64,000 bases of DNA from Rhabditoides inermis (GCA_963966185.1 CAWZYM010000026.1:1-64000); one strand, 5' to 3'; positions 1-33,985 are shown, counted from the stretch's first letter. Made by a program: numbers and translations. The notes: generated by a model from the letters alone, not told the origin.

Positions 1-1417
1 GAGCTTGTTGAAAACCTGAATTGAAAAATGGAATGGCGCTGTAAGGGATTGCATCGTACCTGGAAGACCTGGATGGCGAGCTCACGAGTGGGCACGAGCA
101 CGAGCACTCGGGTGACACTCCTCTGCTTGGGCCGGTACAGCAGACGCTCGATGATCGGCAGCACAAACGCCGCCGTCTTTCCCGTTCCCGTGGCGGCACA
201 CGCGCAGATGTCCCTTCCGGCCAGCGCCACAGGGATCGTCCGAAGCCTGGATCGGCGTCGGCTCCGTGTAGCCAGTCGCGCCAATCGCCTAAACACACAT
301 CATCAACATCAACATCATCACATTCCACTTTCTCGTGCTACGCTATTTCGGTATGGAGGAAAAGACTATTGATTTATTCACTAGTCCTTTGCCGCGTCCA
401 TTGATGTACACACATCTCTTCAACTACAACTCGTTTCGCCTTGTAATGACAACACTTTCGCTCGACCCCACCGTGATTCGCTCGCACGCAATCATTCATT
501 CAACAATCACACTCATAGCCGTGACGCGATTCCTCGCAACAGCCGGGCGAGTCCGGACGAGCCGGATCGGCAAAAGAATGTGGGAAGGAGGGAACCAGTT
601 GGGATGAGGAAGCATTTCCGCACACAGCGAATGTCCGCATCACACATCAGCATCCATCACATTTCACATACCTTGAGGATGGGGCGGGAGAGATTCATCT
701 GCTCAAACGTGAGTCCGTCGTCTCCGTCGTCGTGCGTGATGTTCTCGGAGAAGAAGGCCTCTTCGTCCTTGCCGCTCTTCTTCTTTCCCATCTGCTTCTT
801 CTTCTCCTTGAGCGAATCTGGAACGCATTCTTCCCCTATCCATCTCCGTCTCTCTCTCCCTCTCTCCCCTCACCGCTGGCATCGACTCCCAGCTGTTCAA
901 CATCGTCGTCGTCGCTACTCTTCTTCGACTTCTTGGGAGCAGGCTGCTCATCAGTCTCCATATCCTCCACTTCCACCTGCAACGCATAGTTTCCCAATTG
1001 ACCTAGCATACAATGTTAACTGACCGCCTCAGCAGAGTTCTTTTTCTGACGCATAGCAGCAATCTTCTCTTCCAGCGTAGACTTTACAGATTTCTTGAGG
1101 TACCTGGAATTGGGATAAATTCATGTTCCAAACACGTGTACTCACTTCTGGAGGGCCCTCGTCTCCTTATCTATTCCAGTGGCGCTACCTTCGTCGAAGA
1201 GGAAATCGGCGGCAAAGATGTTCGACCCTCCCGCCACCTTGCGCTTCTTTCTCACAGACAGGGCCTGCAATCGGTTTCGATGATTAGGGAAAGGAACATA
1301 CAAAAAAAAAGAAAAAAATAGTGGATATGTGCGCACCTGGTCTTCCTCCTCGTCCGACGATGTCTCATTTGGCAGCTCATCGTCACTCGCCACAGCACGA
1401 GGATACAACTCAACCAT
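1..1417 (-). CDS. DDX27: DDX27/Drs1-type DEAD-box RNA helicase, 5' part, cut by the left window edge
   Basis: This encodes the N-terminal part of an ATP-dependent RNA helicase of the DDX27 (yeast Drs1) family, nucleolar enzymes of large-subunit ribosome assembly. Exons read on the minus strand: 1417-1337 (start MVELYPRAV, acidic), 1265-1144 (basic stretch [10 protein letters not shown]), about 1105-1022 ([14 protein letters not shown]), 976-874, 817-672 ([12 protein letters not shown]) and 288-60. The last exon carries the Q motif GYTEPTPIQ, motif [14 protein letters not shown] and motif Ia VLVPTREL. The pairing of NLSRPILK with the [13 protein letters not shown] core is what identifies DDX27 rather than other DEAD-box proteins. 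Motif II (DEAD) and the C-terminal helicase lobe lie beyond the window. The start is the first Met of the acidic N-terminus; in-frame Mets further upstream read into hydrophobic sequence unlike the family. One oddity: an extra G near position 240-241 shifts the frame between the Q motif and motif I. Confidence 0.93.
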
Positions 1418-1547
1418 TCTGCAACAATCAGAATACATATTGCACAAAACAACCATAAATAATATGGCAGATCCATATACAAGATATCCCAGTGTTGCAA
1501 ACACTTACATTTGAACAAAAACAACAACACAAAGCAAAATACATTCA

Positions 1548-1553
1548 TTTATT
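1548..1553 (-). promoter_or_regulatory. Candidate poly(A) signal (AATAAA) for the unrecognised gene at 1820-4740
   Basis: A minus-strand AATAAA lies about 270 bp downstream of the stop codon at 1820, in the 400-bp gap before the DDX27 start. The hexamer is common in A+T-rich DNA, so the assignment rests on position only. Confidence 0.35.
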
Positions 1554-1819
1554 ACAAATAATATTCTTCCAAAGGGATACATCATAATTCATAATAATAG
1601 CACACGGGGCATAAAATCATACAGCTATGAGAGAGATAACGGACCGGAAAACAATAGGAAATATTGTACAACGCAAAACGCTTTTAGATCGTGAAGTGAG
1701 ACCGTGGTAGTAAAAAAAGGAGAAATTTCTATATACATGCATCAAGCACGCGTCGAAACAGTGAACTTGTATACTAAGACTAACCTTTCTGTACATATGG
1801 CTCCTTTGACTCACACTCA

Positions 1820-4740
1820 CTAGTGTTGTATGAGATCAAAGTTGTCCGAGCTAAGTCGCGTTCCCGCTCCACTGGGGTGCTGCTGCTGCTGCTTGGGCTG
1901 CGGTGGAGCAGCCACGACCGGAGCGTTCTCCTTCTTAGGAGAAGACGTGGCAGCCGCCGGTCCACCAGCCCCCGCAGTTCCTCCCATATCATCCATCGAA
2001 CCGTCATCCGCAAACTGGACAATCCTGTCCGAGAAGTGGAAGTTGGACGAACCAAACTGAAACAAGTACATAGGAAAAAACATAATATGCTACCGCACCT
2101 TTGCCTCCAAGACGAGCAGCTTGCTGACAAGAGATATCTTAGGTCCGTGGTCAGGAGCCACGCGAGCATACAGATAGATCACATCCTGCGTCGTGAACTT
2201 TTGCACACGAGAGGGAAGTTCTGCAACCAAAATCAACACATGCATTGCCGTCTACAGAGCAAGACACACCATTGGAGAAGTTGACGACAAACTTGGTCTT
2301 GAGCTTGTCGGATGCGATGAATGCAGCAGCGAGCTGATAGCCCAACTCCTGCGGTTTCGCCGTCACAATCACATCCTACAACATGCACATGTTCAATGCT
2401 CTCAAACATTCTGCACTCACGGGAGACGTGGCATTGGGCAGCTTCTGTCTGCGGATCTTATCTAGATCGGTGGGCCGACCAATGCAAAACCACAGCTCAA
2501 TTTTCTGTCCCACAAAGTGCTTGCCGTAGTGGACCTTGCCGTGCAGCACGCGCAGATTCACCATGTCTGGAACACGCGCTCATCTTGAAGAAAAGTCAGT
2601 CATACTCTTCTCACCCTTCCTGAGCGTGACGGGTTCAACGCCGAGCGTCTGATCGATCGAGCTGCCGCAGTGGAGTTCGGGCACGTGGGGAGAGAAGGCG
2701 GCGGGCCACTGGGTGAGGTTGCCGAGGTAGTACGGCACGCGCACTTCGATCCGCTTGTTGGCCTGCAGCGGCTCCGCCTTCTGAGCAATCAGCATGTGCT
2801 GCTCCTGCGCCATGCGCCTCTGCTGCTGATCGCCCGTCGCCGTCGCCGCAGCAACTGCAACACACACAAATTGACAACGCACTTCTACCACCACTTATAC
2901 GATACGAACCCCATTCACGTGTCCTGTTGGAGGGCGAGGCAGGATGTGCGTGTAGGGCACGCGGCCCGCGGTGCGATGGCCTGTTCATGCGAACGTCGAT
3001 CACTCCATTCTGGGTGTGCACCGTGTGTACACTCCCAGCAGGCCGACCACGAGGCAGCGACTGCGGCATCGGCGGCTCGTCGTCGTCGATAGCTATCACG
3101 TCCACCGCCGACGACGAGGGAGCAGGAAGGGAGTGTCTCACGTGCGCACGGAAAGGAGCTGGCTGCGGCTGCGAAGGCAGAGCCGGGCGCACATAACGCT
3201 CACTCGTGCTTCCTTGAGGAACGCGCTTCTAAAAGATGTCACTAAGCACTTGGGATTGGCCAGAACAAAGCCGAAACACAGTCTCGCACTAGACAAAGCC
3301 CCAAATTCCTCCTGTAGGATCGTGTGTGCTACCAGATCACTGAACAAAGACGAAACACTCACCGCAACTGGAGTATTGTGAAGGCTGTTGTCGTTGGACG
3401 ACGCGGTGCGCTTCTTAATTAATAAACAATTACAACAGAAACAAAAAAGGTAACATACGATTCCCTTCCCAGGAGAGGTAGATCCCAGATTTGGTGAAGG
3501 ACGGCGTAGGGCGGCGAGCTAAACTTATAAAACGTCACAGGGCTTCTTAGCTATCTGACAGACAACACTCATCTTTCTCTATCGTGTTTACATTGAAATG
3601 TCAATATTCGAGGCGCGATAAAAGGGAGGCGCCTCGAACGTTTGGGACAACCGAATATCTAAGAACAACCTACCACTTCACTGGAATTGCCAAGCGAGTT
3701 GCTGGCTCGCGGGCGACTCGTCAGTATGGGTGCGGCCACAGCACTCCTCTTCAACTAAAAACTCAATCAACGTGATGCAATGACATATGTACAAAGAACA
3801 AATAAAAACTAACTCCATCAATCTGAGTCTGGATTCCAATGATTTGAGCCTGAACCGATGCGATCATATGCGGTAATCTGAAAAATACAAATAAATAATT
3901 GAAAATAACGTAAATACACACGTTGAATTCATACTCCGGAGCTCATTGCCCTGTTTCTGTACGGCATTCCCCAATTTCTTCGTTTCGGCCGACATCTTCT
4001 TGCACAGAGCAGAAACCTTAGCGGCATCGGAAGAGCGCTGTAGTCGATGGCTCACACGCTGAAATAGACATGGAAGATAACCGGAAGAGCAAAGCAAGAA
4101 AAACCTATATACCATCAACATATTCCTAGTAGAGATCGTATTGAATCGCTTCGCTTGAACAGAAGATGACGACGTCGAAGTTGCTTCTATAATTCTAGTT
4201 CAGTATTCCATTCAGAGAAAAATAATGAATGGAATAACAACCTCACCGACAAGTTCGGACTGTGAGGAAGCAGTGGCCGGAGAGTCATTGACCACTTTCT
4301 GGCTGTCTTCGATCACCATGATGGAGCAACTGGAAGCAGCGCGCTCCTCGTCTTCGAGAGGAGTATCGGGAGACGCGCCGGTGACTGACGGCGCGGGGCG
4401 AGGGGTCGACGCCTCTCCCTGCCCCACTGCCGCCTCGCCCAACAACTCATCCTCGTTCAGCATGTCCGCGTCAATAGGCTAATCAAAAACAGTTGCAATT
4501 TTAAAAAGAAAAGAAAAAAAACATACGTTCTCATCTGCATGTGGAGCAAGGAGTGCATCAGCGTCGGCATCAGAGATCTGATCTACTGGCTTGGCTAGAG
4601 CGAGAAGAGACTGGATGTTCGCTTCCTAAACCACAGTGTTGCAAATTTGTAGAAATATGCAATCAAATCACCGAAATCGATGCAGTTTTCGAAGATTCGT
4701 CGCCGACGAGTATCGCTGCCTCATCAGCGATGTCATCCAT
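1820..4740 (-). CDS. Unrecognised, probably nuclear protein with coiled coil, SUMO-interaction-like motifs and a folded C-terminal half
   Basis: I do not recognise this family. About 15 exons join in phase with GT-AG borders to roughly 650-680 residues. The order is: an acidic start (MDDIADEAAILVGDES) at 4740; an acidic, Ser/Pro-rich segment with the SIM-like stretch IMVIEDSQ (about 4325-4300); a helical, probably coiled-coil segment at about 4060-3810 (KKMSAETKKLGNAVQKQGN, then SVQAQIIGIQTQIDG); disordered Ser/Pro-rich exons at 3775-3365; a second SIM-like stretch VDVIAIDDDE (about 3095); then a hydrophobic, folded-looking region at 2830-2110 (IEVRVPYYLGNLTQW, GKHFVGQKIELWFCIGRP, PQELGYQLAAAFIASDK). 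A Gln/Pro-rich tail ends NFDLIQH before the stop at 1822-1820. Coiled coil plus SIM recalls ATF7IP/windei, but I see no fibronectin-III end, so I make no assignment. It could in principle be two genes. An exon around 3285-3230 is uncertain. Confidence 0.65.
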
Positions 4741-4935
4741 CCCGATTACCTGAACGATATTCATTCGTGTATGTGATACATATATGATATAAACATACAC
4801 TGATCCGAACATTGATAAAAAAACATTCATTTTAAAATTGATACACAACTGATTATTTCGAAAAAAAGTGACTGGGTGCGTGTTAGTCTTACTTCACCAA
4901 AATGAATAACTGACATTATGTGAAGTAAGATACAC

Positions 4936-4941
4936 TTTATT
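4936..4941 (-). promoter_or_regulatory. Candidate poly(A) signal (AATAAA) for the downstream SDR copy
   Basis: A minus-strand AATAAAG lies about 250 bp past the SDR stop at 5190 and 195 bp before the start of the next gene, which is a sensible place for 3' end formation. The support is positional only. Confidence 0.4.
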
Positions 4942-5189
4942 ATACCTATATTAACTTACTATACAGACAAACAAACAAACAAAGAGAAACAAAACAAACA
5001 AATTCGTAAACATAAGAATAAAATAGTACGCTTCTGTTGACAAATACATATGGGCGCGAACTAGATAAACACCATAGGTCGAAGTTATGATAATGCAAAT
5101 TCTTTTCCGCTCGAGAAATTGATATAACAATTTATCTTTAAAACATTAACAAACAGTGACATAACCCAAAAAAGTGCCTAGGAAGTGTT

Positions 5190-6056
5190 CTAGCGGGGGT
5201 GCATGATGCCGCGTCCGCCGTCGACACGGAGCAGCTCTCCAGTGGTGAACGAGGCCTTGACAGCCAGGTAATAGATCGCCTCAGCGACCTCGTTCACGTC
5301 CCCAGCTCTGCCCAACGCGTGCGTCGTCTTGCACTTCTCCAGGAACTGAAACAATTGAGTCGACAAAAGCTACAAGTCGAATACTAGATAGCGCATACCG
5401 CCGCGTAGGCAGTATCATCCATGCCGGCCCTCTTGTGCACGTTGGTCACTATTACGCCAGGGCTGGAAAGGGGGATTTGGAGAGTGAATGGAGAGGTAGG
5501 GATGGAGACTGACCAGACAGCATTGACGCGGACAGTCGGTGCGAGCTCGAGAGCGAGGCACTTGGTGAACTGGTCGAGGGCAGCCTTCGACATACAGTAG
5601 TAGGTGACTCCGGGGAACTGGAACACGTATCATGAGAGCGAGAGGCGGAGGACAGAGGGAGACAAGGAGACAGGGCGAGAGGGAAAGAGGGAGAAAGGGA
5701 GAAGGAGAGAAGGAGAGAGGGAGAGAAGGAGAAAAGGAGAAGGAGAGAGGGAGAGAGGGAGAGAGGGAGAGAGAGGGAGAGAGGGAGAGGCTAACTGACG
5801 GGACAGGGTCCGGTAATGGAAGAGACGTTGACAACGTTTCCGTTCGTCTTCTTGAGATGCGGGATAGCGAGGCGAGTCAGCTGAACGACGCTGAAGATAC
5901 ATGGGTGACAGCACTATGTCAGTAACTGGAACGCACCTTCTCACATTGACCATCATTTGGTCGTCGTACTTCTCAATGCCCGCATCCTCCACAGTACCAT
6001 TCACCAGCTTTCCAGCAGAGTTCACCTACAACACACAATTCATAAATATCAACAGC

Positions 6057-6126
<70 letters not shown>

Positions 6127-6278
6127 CCTCCTTTCCCCATCCACACTCACAAGCACATCGATCTGTCCGAACTCGTTGATGGCAGTCGCAATGAGCGCCT
6201 CCGCAGCCGAAATCTCCACCAGGTCTCCCACGCAAATGCGAACCTGGAACAGTTCCATGACTCATTTCAATCACATTA

Positions 6279-6339
<61 letters not shown>

Positions 6340-6751
6340 GTGAGTGAGAGAGAGAGAGATGGTGCACCTCGGCGCCGTTGAGTTCACAGGAAGCAGATGC
6401 TTCCTTGAGGGCGGCCTCCTGCCTTCCAGCGAGCACCAGCTTGAATCCCTGCTTGGAGAATAGCTCGGCCACTCCGCGACCTATTCCCGATGACGCACCT
6501 GAATGGCATATTTTCTATTTAAACAGTTCATGTTCATTATGTGCCAGTGTTGCACTCATGAGTGAAAGGTGGAAAAAGAGGACAACAACAGATAGATCAT
6601 ACAGGACACAGGGTCGATCAAAGCAAAACCAAGGTGTGAGATAATTTACTCTGTCCTTTGTCATATGGAGAAATACGATACCTGAGAATAATCGGATAAT
6701 CATTCAAATCAGAGACAAACAAAACATACCCGTGATGATGACAACAGGCAT
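5190..6751 (-). CDS. Short-chain dehydrogenase/reductase, tandem copy 1
   Basis: This is a classical SDR oxidoreductase of about 260 residues in about eight exons, beginning MPVVIITG at 6751. It shows the dinucleotide-binding motif TGASSGIGRG, split by intron 1; the NSAG motif (the NNAG position); the catalytic serine in NVSSITGPCP; and the catalytic Tyr and Lys in TYYCMSK. It ends LLRVDGGRGIMHPR. An Arg after strand 2 (VLAGRQE) suggests NADP(H) preference, which is inference. The PGVIVTNVHKRAG and KTTHALGR blocks match a large group of uncharacterised invertebrate SDRs whose substrates are unknown to me. The next gene, only 265 bp upstream, is a paralogue with the same intron positions and C-terminus. 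Introns in this copy are swollen by GA/CT repeats. All catalytic residues are present, so it should be active. Some donors are the weaker GTCAGT form. Confidence 0.93.
5640..5793 (+). repeat. Purine (GGGAGA)n-type microsatellite in an SDR intron
   Basis: About 150 bp of GA-rich simple repeat lies in the intron between the NVSSITGPCP exon and the TYYCMSK exon of SDR copy 1. In the transcript it is pyrimidine-rich and lies upstream of the splice acceptor at about 5622. Confidence 0.9.
6058..6127 (+). repeat. (CT)n microsatellite in an SDR intron
   Basis: About 70 bp of nearly pure CT on the plus strand, which is (GA)n in the pre-mRNA, just downstream of the exon at about 6150-6243. It is complementary to the tract at 6281-6358 on the other side of that exon. 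Confidence 0.95.
6281..6358 (+). repeat. (GA)n microsatellite in an SDR intron
   Basis: About 78 bp of GA with a few GTGA variants. In the pre-mRNA it is (CU)n, upstream of the exon at about 6150-6243 of SDR copy 1. Confidence 0.95.
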
Positions 6752-7015
6752 GCTGTAACTTCCTAAAATACCGGTAATCAAAATTGCATAAAAAGGAAAA
6801 GAAAACTAGATATCAAACAGTCAACGAAACTGTGAACAATAATGAAAACACACTTTGCAGTAGTACCGAATAATATACATTTATACACAATCTAAATGAT
6901 AGATACACATTGTACAATGGACTAGATATTAGAGGTATACAATCAAGGTAACAGAGCCCATTGGATACGAATACTGTGAAACATGGGATGGAGAGGATCC
7001 ATGACCATCCTGTGA

Positions 7016-8248
7016 TTAGCGCGGATGCATGATACCCCTGCCTCCGTCCACCCTCAGGAGGTCGCCTGTGGTGAACGAAGACTGCTCCGATGCCAGGAAG
7101 TGGATCGCGCGAGCCACCTGCAACTCTTGTAGTGTACTCCACTCTACGAGTCTTCCCCTCTCGCTCTCACCTCGTCCGCCTCCCCGGGTCGTCCGAGGGC
7201 GTGCGTCGTCGCCGAACGCTCCAGGAACTGCAACCAATCCATCAAGATACAGTCGGCAAACAGAATTCTTTCTAGAAGGACCATTCACTGACCGCCTTGT
7301 AGGTGGCGTCGTCCTGGCCGGCGCGCTTGTGCAGGTTCGTCACCGTCACACCCGGGCTGAACACGGTCAACAATATATCAACCAGTACTCGTATAGAACA
7401 AGCAGAATGTCATATGATGCGCATAAGCAACCGACCAGACAGCGTTGACGCGCACTCCGTGCGGGGCCATCTCAAGGGCAAGACACTTGGTGAACTGGTC
7501 CACAGCAGTCTTCGACATGCAGTAGTACGTCACGTTGGGGAACTGCAAGTACGATTACTGAACGGAATGGGCACCGATACACGACTCACGGGGCAGGGTC
7601 CGTTGATGCTGCTCACGTTGACAATGGTGCCCTTGGTCTTGATGATGTGCGGCAGTGCCTCGCGGGTCAGACGCACCAGACTGTACAACAAGCAGTATAC
7701 ACCAAGGCTATGACTATAACCACGCAAACTAACTAACAAGTCAAATGAAAATTGTACCTCTTGACGTTGACGTCCATGACCCTATCGTACACATCGAGTT
7801 CCGTGTCCAGCACAGAACCACCCACCAAGATACCCGCGCTGTTGATCTATAAACCTCATTATAACATACACACATTACATCACACAAAAACTCACGAGTG
7901 TGTTGATCTGGGAGAACTTGTCAAGTGTGTTGGCGACGATCTTCTTAGCCGTATCCGGCTTGCTCAGGTCGCCCGTGGAAATCAACACCTGGAGAAAAAA
8001 GTGTGAAACTAGTGGAAAAACCACAATAGTTACATTGTCGTTGGTGAGTCCGCATTCTGCGGCGACGGCGGAGAGGGCAGCCTCGTCGCGTCCGGTGAGA
8101 CACAGACGGTAGCTGTTCTTCGCGAGCAACAGGGCAGTCGCGCGGCCGATTCCAGAGCTAGCGCCTAGCATACACTCATCATTCCAAATACAAACTTCCC
8201 AATAAACAACAACAAAATTTTACCGGTAACGATCGCGACGGGTGACAT
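7016..8248 (-). CDS. Short-chain dehydrogenase/reductase, tandem copy 2
   Basis: A second classical SDR of about 260 residues, beginning MSPVAIVTG at 8248 and ending LLRVDGGRGIMHPR with the stop at 7018-7016. Motifs in order: TGASSGIGRA (cofactor loop, again split by intron 1), TGRDEAAL (Arg suggesting NADP(H)), NSAGILVGGS, catalytic Ser in NVSSINGPCP, Tyr and Lys in TYYCMSK, then PGVTVTNLHKRAGQDD and ATTHALGRPGE. Intron positions match copy 1 through the conserved core, so the pair arose by tandem duplication of an already intron-containing gene. Its introns are short and mostly free of the long GA/CT tracts seen in copy 1. The substrate is unknown; the reaction is NAD(P)(H)-dependent oxidation or reduction of an alcohol or ketone. 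A degenerate copy of its start region lies about 200 bp upstream. Confidence 0.94.
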
Positions 8249-8409
8249 GGTGTTGTGTGGTAGAGTATCACTGCAACATTTCAATTCATCCGCCATCGAA
8301 AACACTATTCGTAGGGAATCGTAAACACTTTTCACATTCGCGTAGCGAATCGATACTAGTTGGTATGAATTCAAGGACAGATAAGGAGAGGCGTTTGCAA
8401 AGCAACTTT

Positions 8410-8520
8410 GTGATCGCGACGGGCGGGTGCGTTGATGGAGACATGGTGTTGTGTGGTGCAATATAACTACACCATTTGAATTCTCATTCGTAGCAAATAG
8501 ATACTAATTGGTATGATAAG
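8410..8520 (-). pseudogene. Decayed duplicate of the SDR copy 2 first exon and upstream flank
   Basis: The segment repeats the 8232-8345 region: GATCGCGACGGG, ACATGGTGTTGTGTGGT, then ATTCGTAG and GATACTA-TTGGTATGA recur in the same order. Read on the minus strand it restarts with an ATG and MSP, followed by an insertion before PVAI, then loses the cofactor-binding glycines. No further SDR exons follow. It looks like a remnant of a third tandem copy or a local duplication of the promoter and exon 1. Confidence 0.6.
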
Positions 8521-8912
8521 AAATTACTAGTTGATACGATAAGGAGCAACCGCAACAACTATCACTGATGTTCATCGATAAAATCAAATACGTTTATACA
8601 GATAAAAGCACCTCAGCATTCTCGGGTACCCAGTATCTCACGGAGACAGATCGACGAATAATACAGATTCGATGAATGATACAAAACAGCTCGTGAGGAA
8701 AATACCGGTTATGAACGAGGGTGTACTCACCAAATACAAATATTGAAAACAACTAGCAATCGAATACTCACAAACAAACAAAGATACAAAATTGTGCAAA
8801 ATTGGCAAGATGGGATTATGGTAGTGGGATGTGAGTTTGGGGTTTCATGTGAGATTCCAAAATACAAAGATAAAAGAGTAAATAACAATAATCCTATTCC
8901 TATCTAGGGCAC

Positions 8913-31373
<22,461 letters not shown>

Positions 31374-33035
31374 CTACAAATGCGCTCACCTCGACTACGT
31401 CGATACAATGATACTACACCAAAAACCAAAAAAAAACACCAATGTACACACCTCACCTCACCTTGAATGTTCAGCAGTGCATGCGATTCATTCGTGCCGT
31501 CGCCCCGCTGTTAGACTCGAGTGATGTAAGTGAGTTTGCGAGCGTGAATGAGAGGCGACTGCCTGCAAACTCTCCTCTATACAATCAACAAAACATCATG
31601 ATAACATTCACAATCGATAATGACCACCCACGGAAGTTGGTTTCGCGCGCGAATATTCGTCTCGCAACGGACAGTGGCGGAGCAGTAAATGTGAACAGTG
31701 GCTGGCAAAAGACGATACACACACCGCAATCGTTGTAATTCGATTATGAGCTAGCGGGAGAGAGAGTGGGGGAAAGTGGCAAGGAAGAAGGAACGCGAGT
31801 GGTCGATGCTCCTATGGCGATCAATGTGGAAAGGGGGCAAGGAGGGGGAGGAGTTGGGAGTGAGTGAGAGAAGGGGTGAGTCCATAGCGGGCCGCAATCA
31901 GCACACAGCCGGCCGGCACACCAGCAGCCGTTCTCATCTCCCATTCCCCCTCCCCCCTTCACACATGTTGCCATCTCCCCGCCCCTTCGTGAATGAATGC
32001 GAAATTTGTGCGCACATATGTGCCACCATTGGTGGCCCAATGTGCCCCAATGAACGCACAACCAATACGTTTTCATCCGCGCGCTTCGCTCTGCACCCTC
32101 TCGCATTCATATGTTCCCTACGACTCTCTCACACTAAACGCAAATTGGATGCGCTCTCCTGCCCGAAAATTGAGAGCCTCCGTTCCCCCGTGGCGTAATG
32201 ATGCCACATAAGCGACAAATAAATCGGACCGAGAGAGCTCAATTCGAAGGGTGAGAAGGAGGCGGAAGGAAGGGAGATAGAGGGGTTGAATAGACAGCTG
32301 GCTGGCATGACCTTGGATAGAGAGAATGTAGTTGCAATTGTGACGGGCAGTGTGGCGCGAGAGAAGAGAGAAGCGAGTTATGAGAGTTGTCCCGAACACA
32401 CACATCTCATCACACCCTCTGTTCTTCAAGCGGGCAGCTGTCCATCCCTCTTCTCCCCGGTCACAGGTCAATCCTTATTACGCATGCTGCATTCATCCCA
32501 ATTATCCCCTCTACAATTGAACGCAATATAACTGGGTGTTCAACATCCATAACCAATCACATAGACAAAACTTATTGAACAATTTTATTGAATGTAAGTA
32601 ATCAGCATATGCAATACTCCATAAAATTCAAAATAAACAATGTGTGATGAATGTGAATAGGGGACTACGCTTGTACTATATTGCACTCTCTTTCCTCTAC
32701 TTTGTGAGCTCCAAGAAGGGGCTAAAGCTGGTGTGACAGAACATAAACGACAAGGGACAATCTCATAACATGAAATAGAACATCTGCGAGACAATCAAAA
32801 CACACTCTCATCATGCAAAACGGATACAGTACCTAAACGAGAAAAGAAAGAAAAAATAAGAGAGACAATAAAAGACAATACACAATCAATGCAGCAACAT
32901 TCAGTGAACACGCACACAAGTGGGGGGATGTTAGTGTGAGAGAATGTGTGTTACTGCTATACTCCGATCAGTGACCCTTGGTGAGAGGAGAGATGAGGGG
33001 AGGGGGGTGAGGGGCGGGGTGAAAGAGGGCGGGGT
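31374..33035. other. Intergenic region: LRP1-like 5' flank and SLC4 3' UTR
   Basis: I see no coding exons here. It must hold the promoter and 5' UTR of the LRP1-like gene (right of 31373) and the SLC4 3' UTR (down to about 32560). Short open frames on either strand show no family resemblance and no consistent codon use. Confidence 0.7.
32584..32589 (-). promoter_or_regulatory. Candidate poly(A) signal (AATAAA) of the SLC4 gene
   Basis: A minus-strand AATAAA lies about 450 bp downstream of the SLC4 stop at 33036. No other recognised gene is between them, so it is a good candidate for SLC4 3' end formation. Confidence 0.45.
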
Positions 33036-33985
33036 TCAAGCCTTCGAGTCGTCCTTGTGGAGGAGCGGTTGGTTCTCGCCGGTCGTACCGGCCAGGTTCT
33101 GAGTGGAGGGGTGGGGCGAAGGGCGGATCACCTAAACGGACACTCTCATCTCGTCTCCCCCTTCCCTCTCCACCTTGATCATGATGGCGTCCTCGTCCTC
33201 CTCCTCTGCCGCCGCCAGCTGCGGCTCCTCCTCCTCCTTGTGGTTAGCCTCCCGCGGACTGCTCTTCTCCAGCGACGTCTTCGAATCCGTGCTGCTAATG
33301 TGCTTCCACATGCCACTGCGGTCAACCTGAAAGGCACACAGTCAGTCTTTCTATCATGATCCACTGGACGCACCTCCTTGGAGATGTTGATGTCGTGGGA
33401 AGGCTCCTGTATGGCAGCCAGGGGGATCTTGATGACGTTTCCGCTGGCCATGGGGATGTGTAGGTGTGCCTCTGTCTTGACAGCGTGGATCGTCGCCTGG
33501 TGCTCGCCCCCGTCGTCCACTGCGATGTCGATGCCGTCGCCCTGCAACAGAGGGCATGACACACGGCCATATGAGACAACAAGGTCCATATATAATGAAG
33601 AGTTGAAGATATAGAGTTCTTTGTGTCCACTACTCTACAATTTCCAAGACATATCGTGAGAGAAGATGTGACTGACTCCGCTCTGCTTCCTCTTCATGTC
33701 CTCCTTCTTGCGCAGGTGGAAGTCGGGCATCGGGTCGTCCAGGTACTTGAGGTCGTTCTTGGTGAAGAACTTCTCCATCAGCTTGCGGATCGCCACCATC
33801 ACCACCAGCTGAAAAACATGATATCAATGAGCGAAACATCAGATTTCGATACCAACGAAATCACTAACTGACCATAATGGGGAAGAGAATGGAGGTACTC
33901 TTGATGGACTTGACCACCCACAGCACAGCCAGACAGCCGACCTGCAATCAACACATCATCCCCTCCCACCTTCTCTCTCCCTCTC

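Noticed and set aside
1820..4740. Assignment of the unrecognised gene to ATF7IP/windei
   Set aside because: Coiled coil and SIM-like motifs fit loosely, but I found no C-terminal fibronectin-III domain and no clear residue-level match.
5630..6343. Arg/Glu-rich and Ser/Leu-rich open frames
   Set aside because: These are translations of GA and CT microsatellites in SDR introns.
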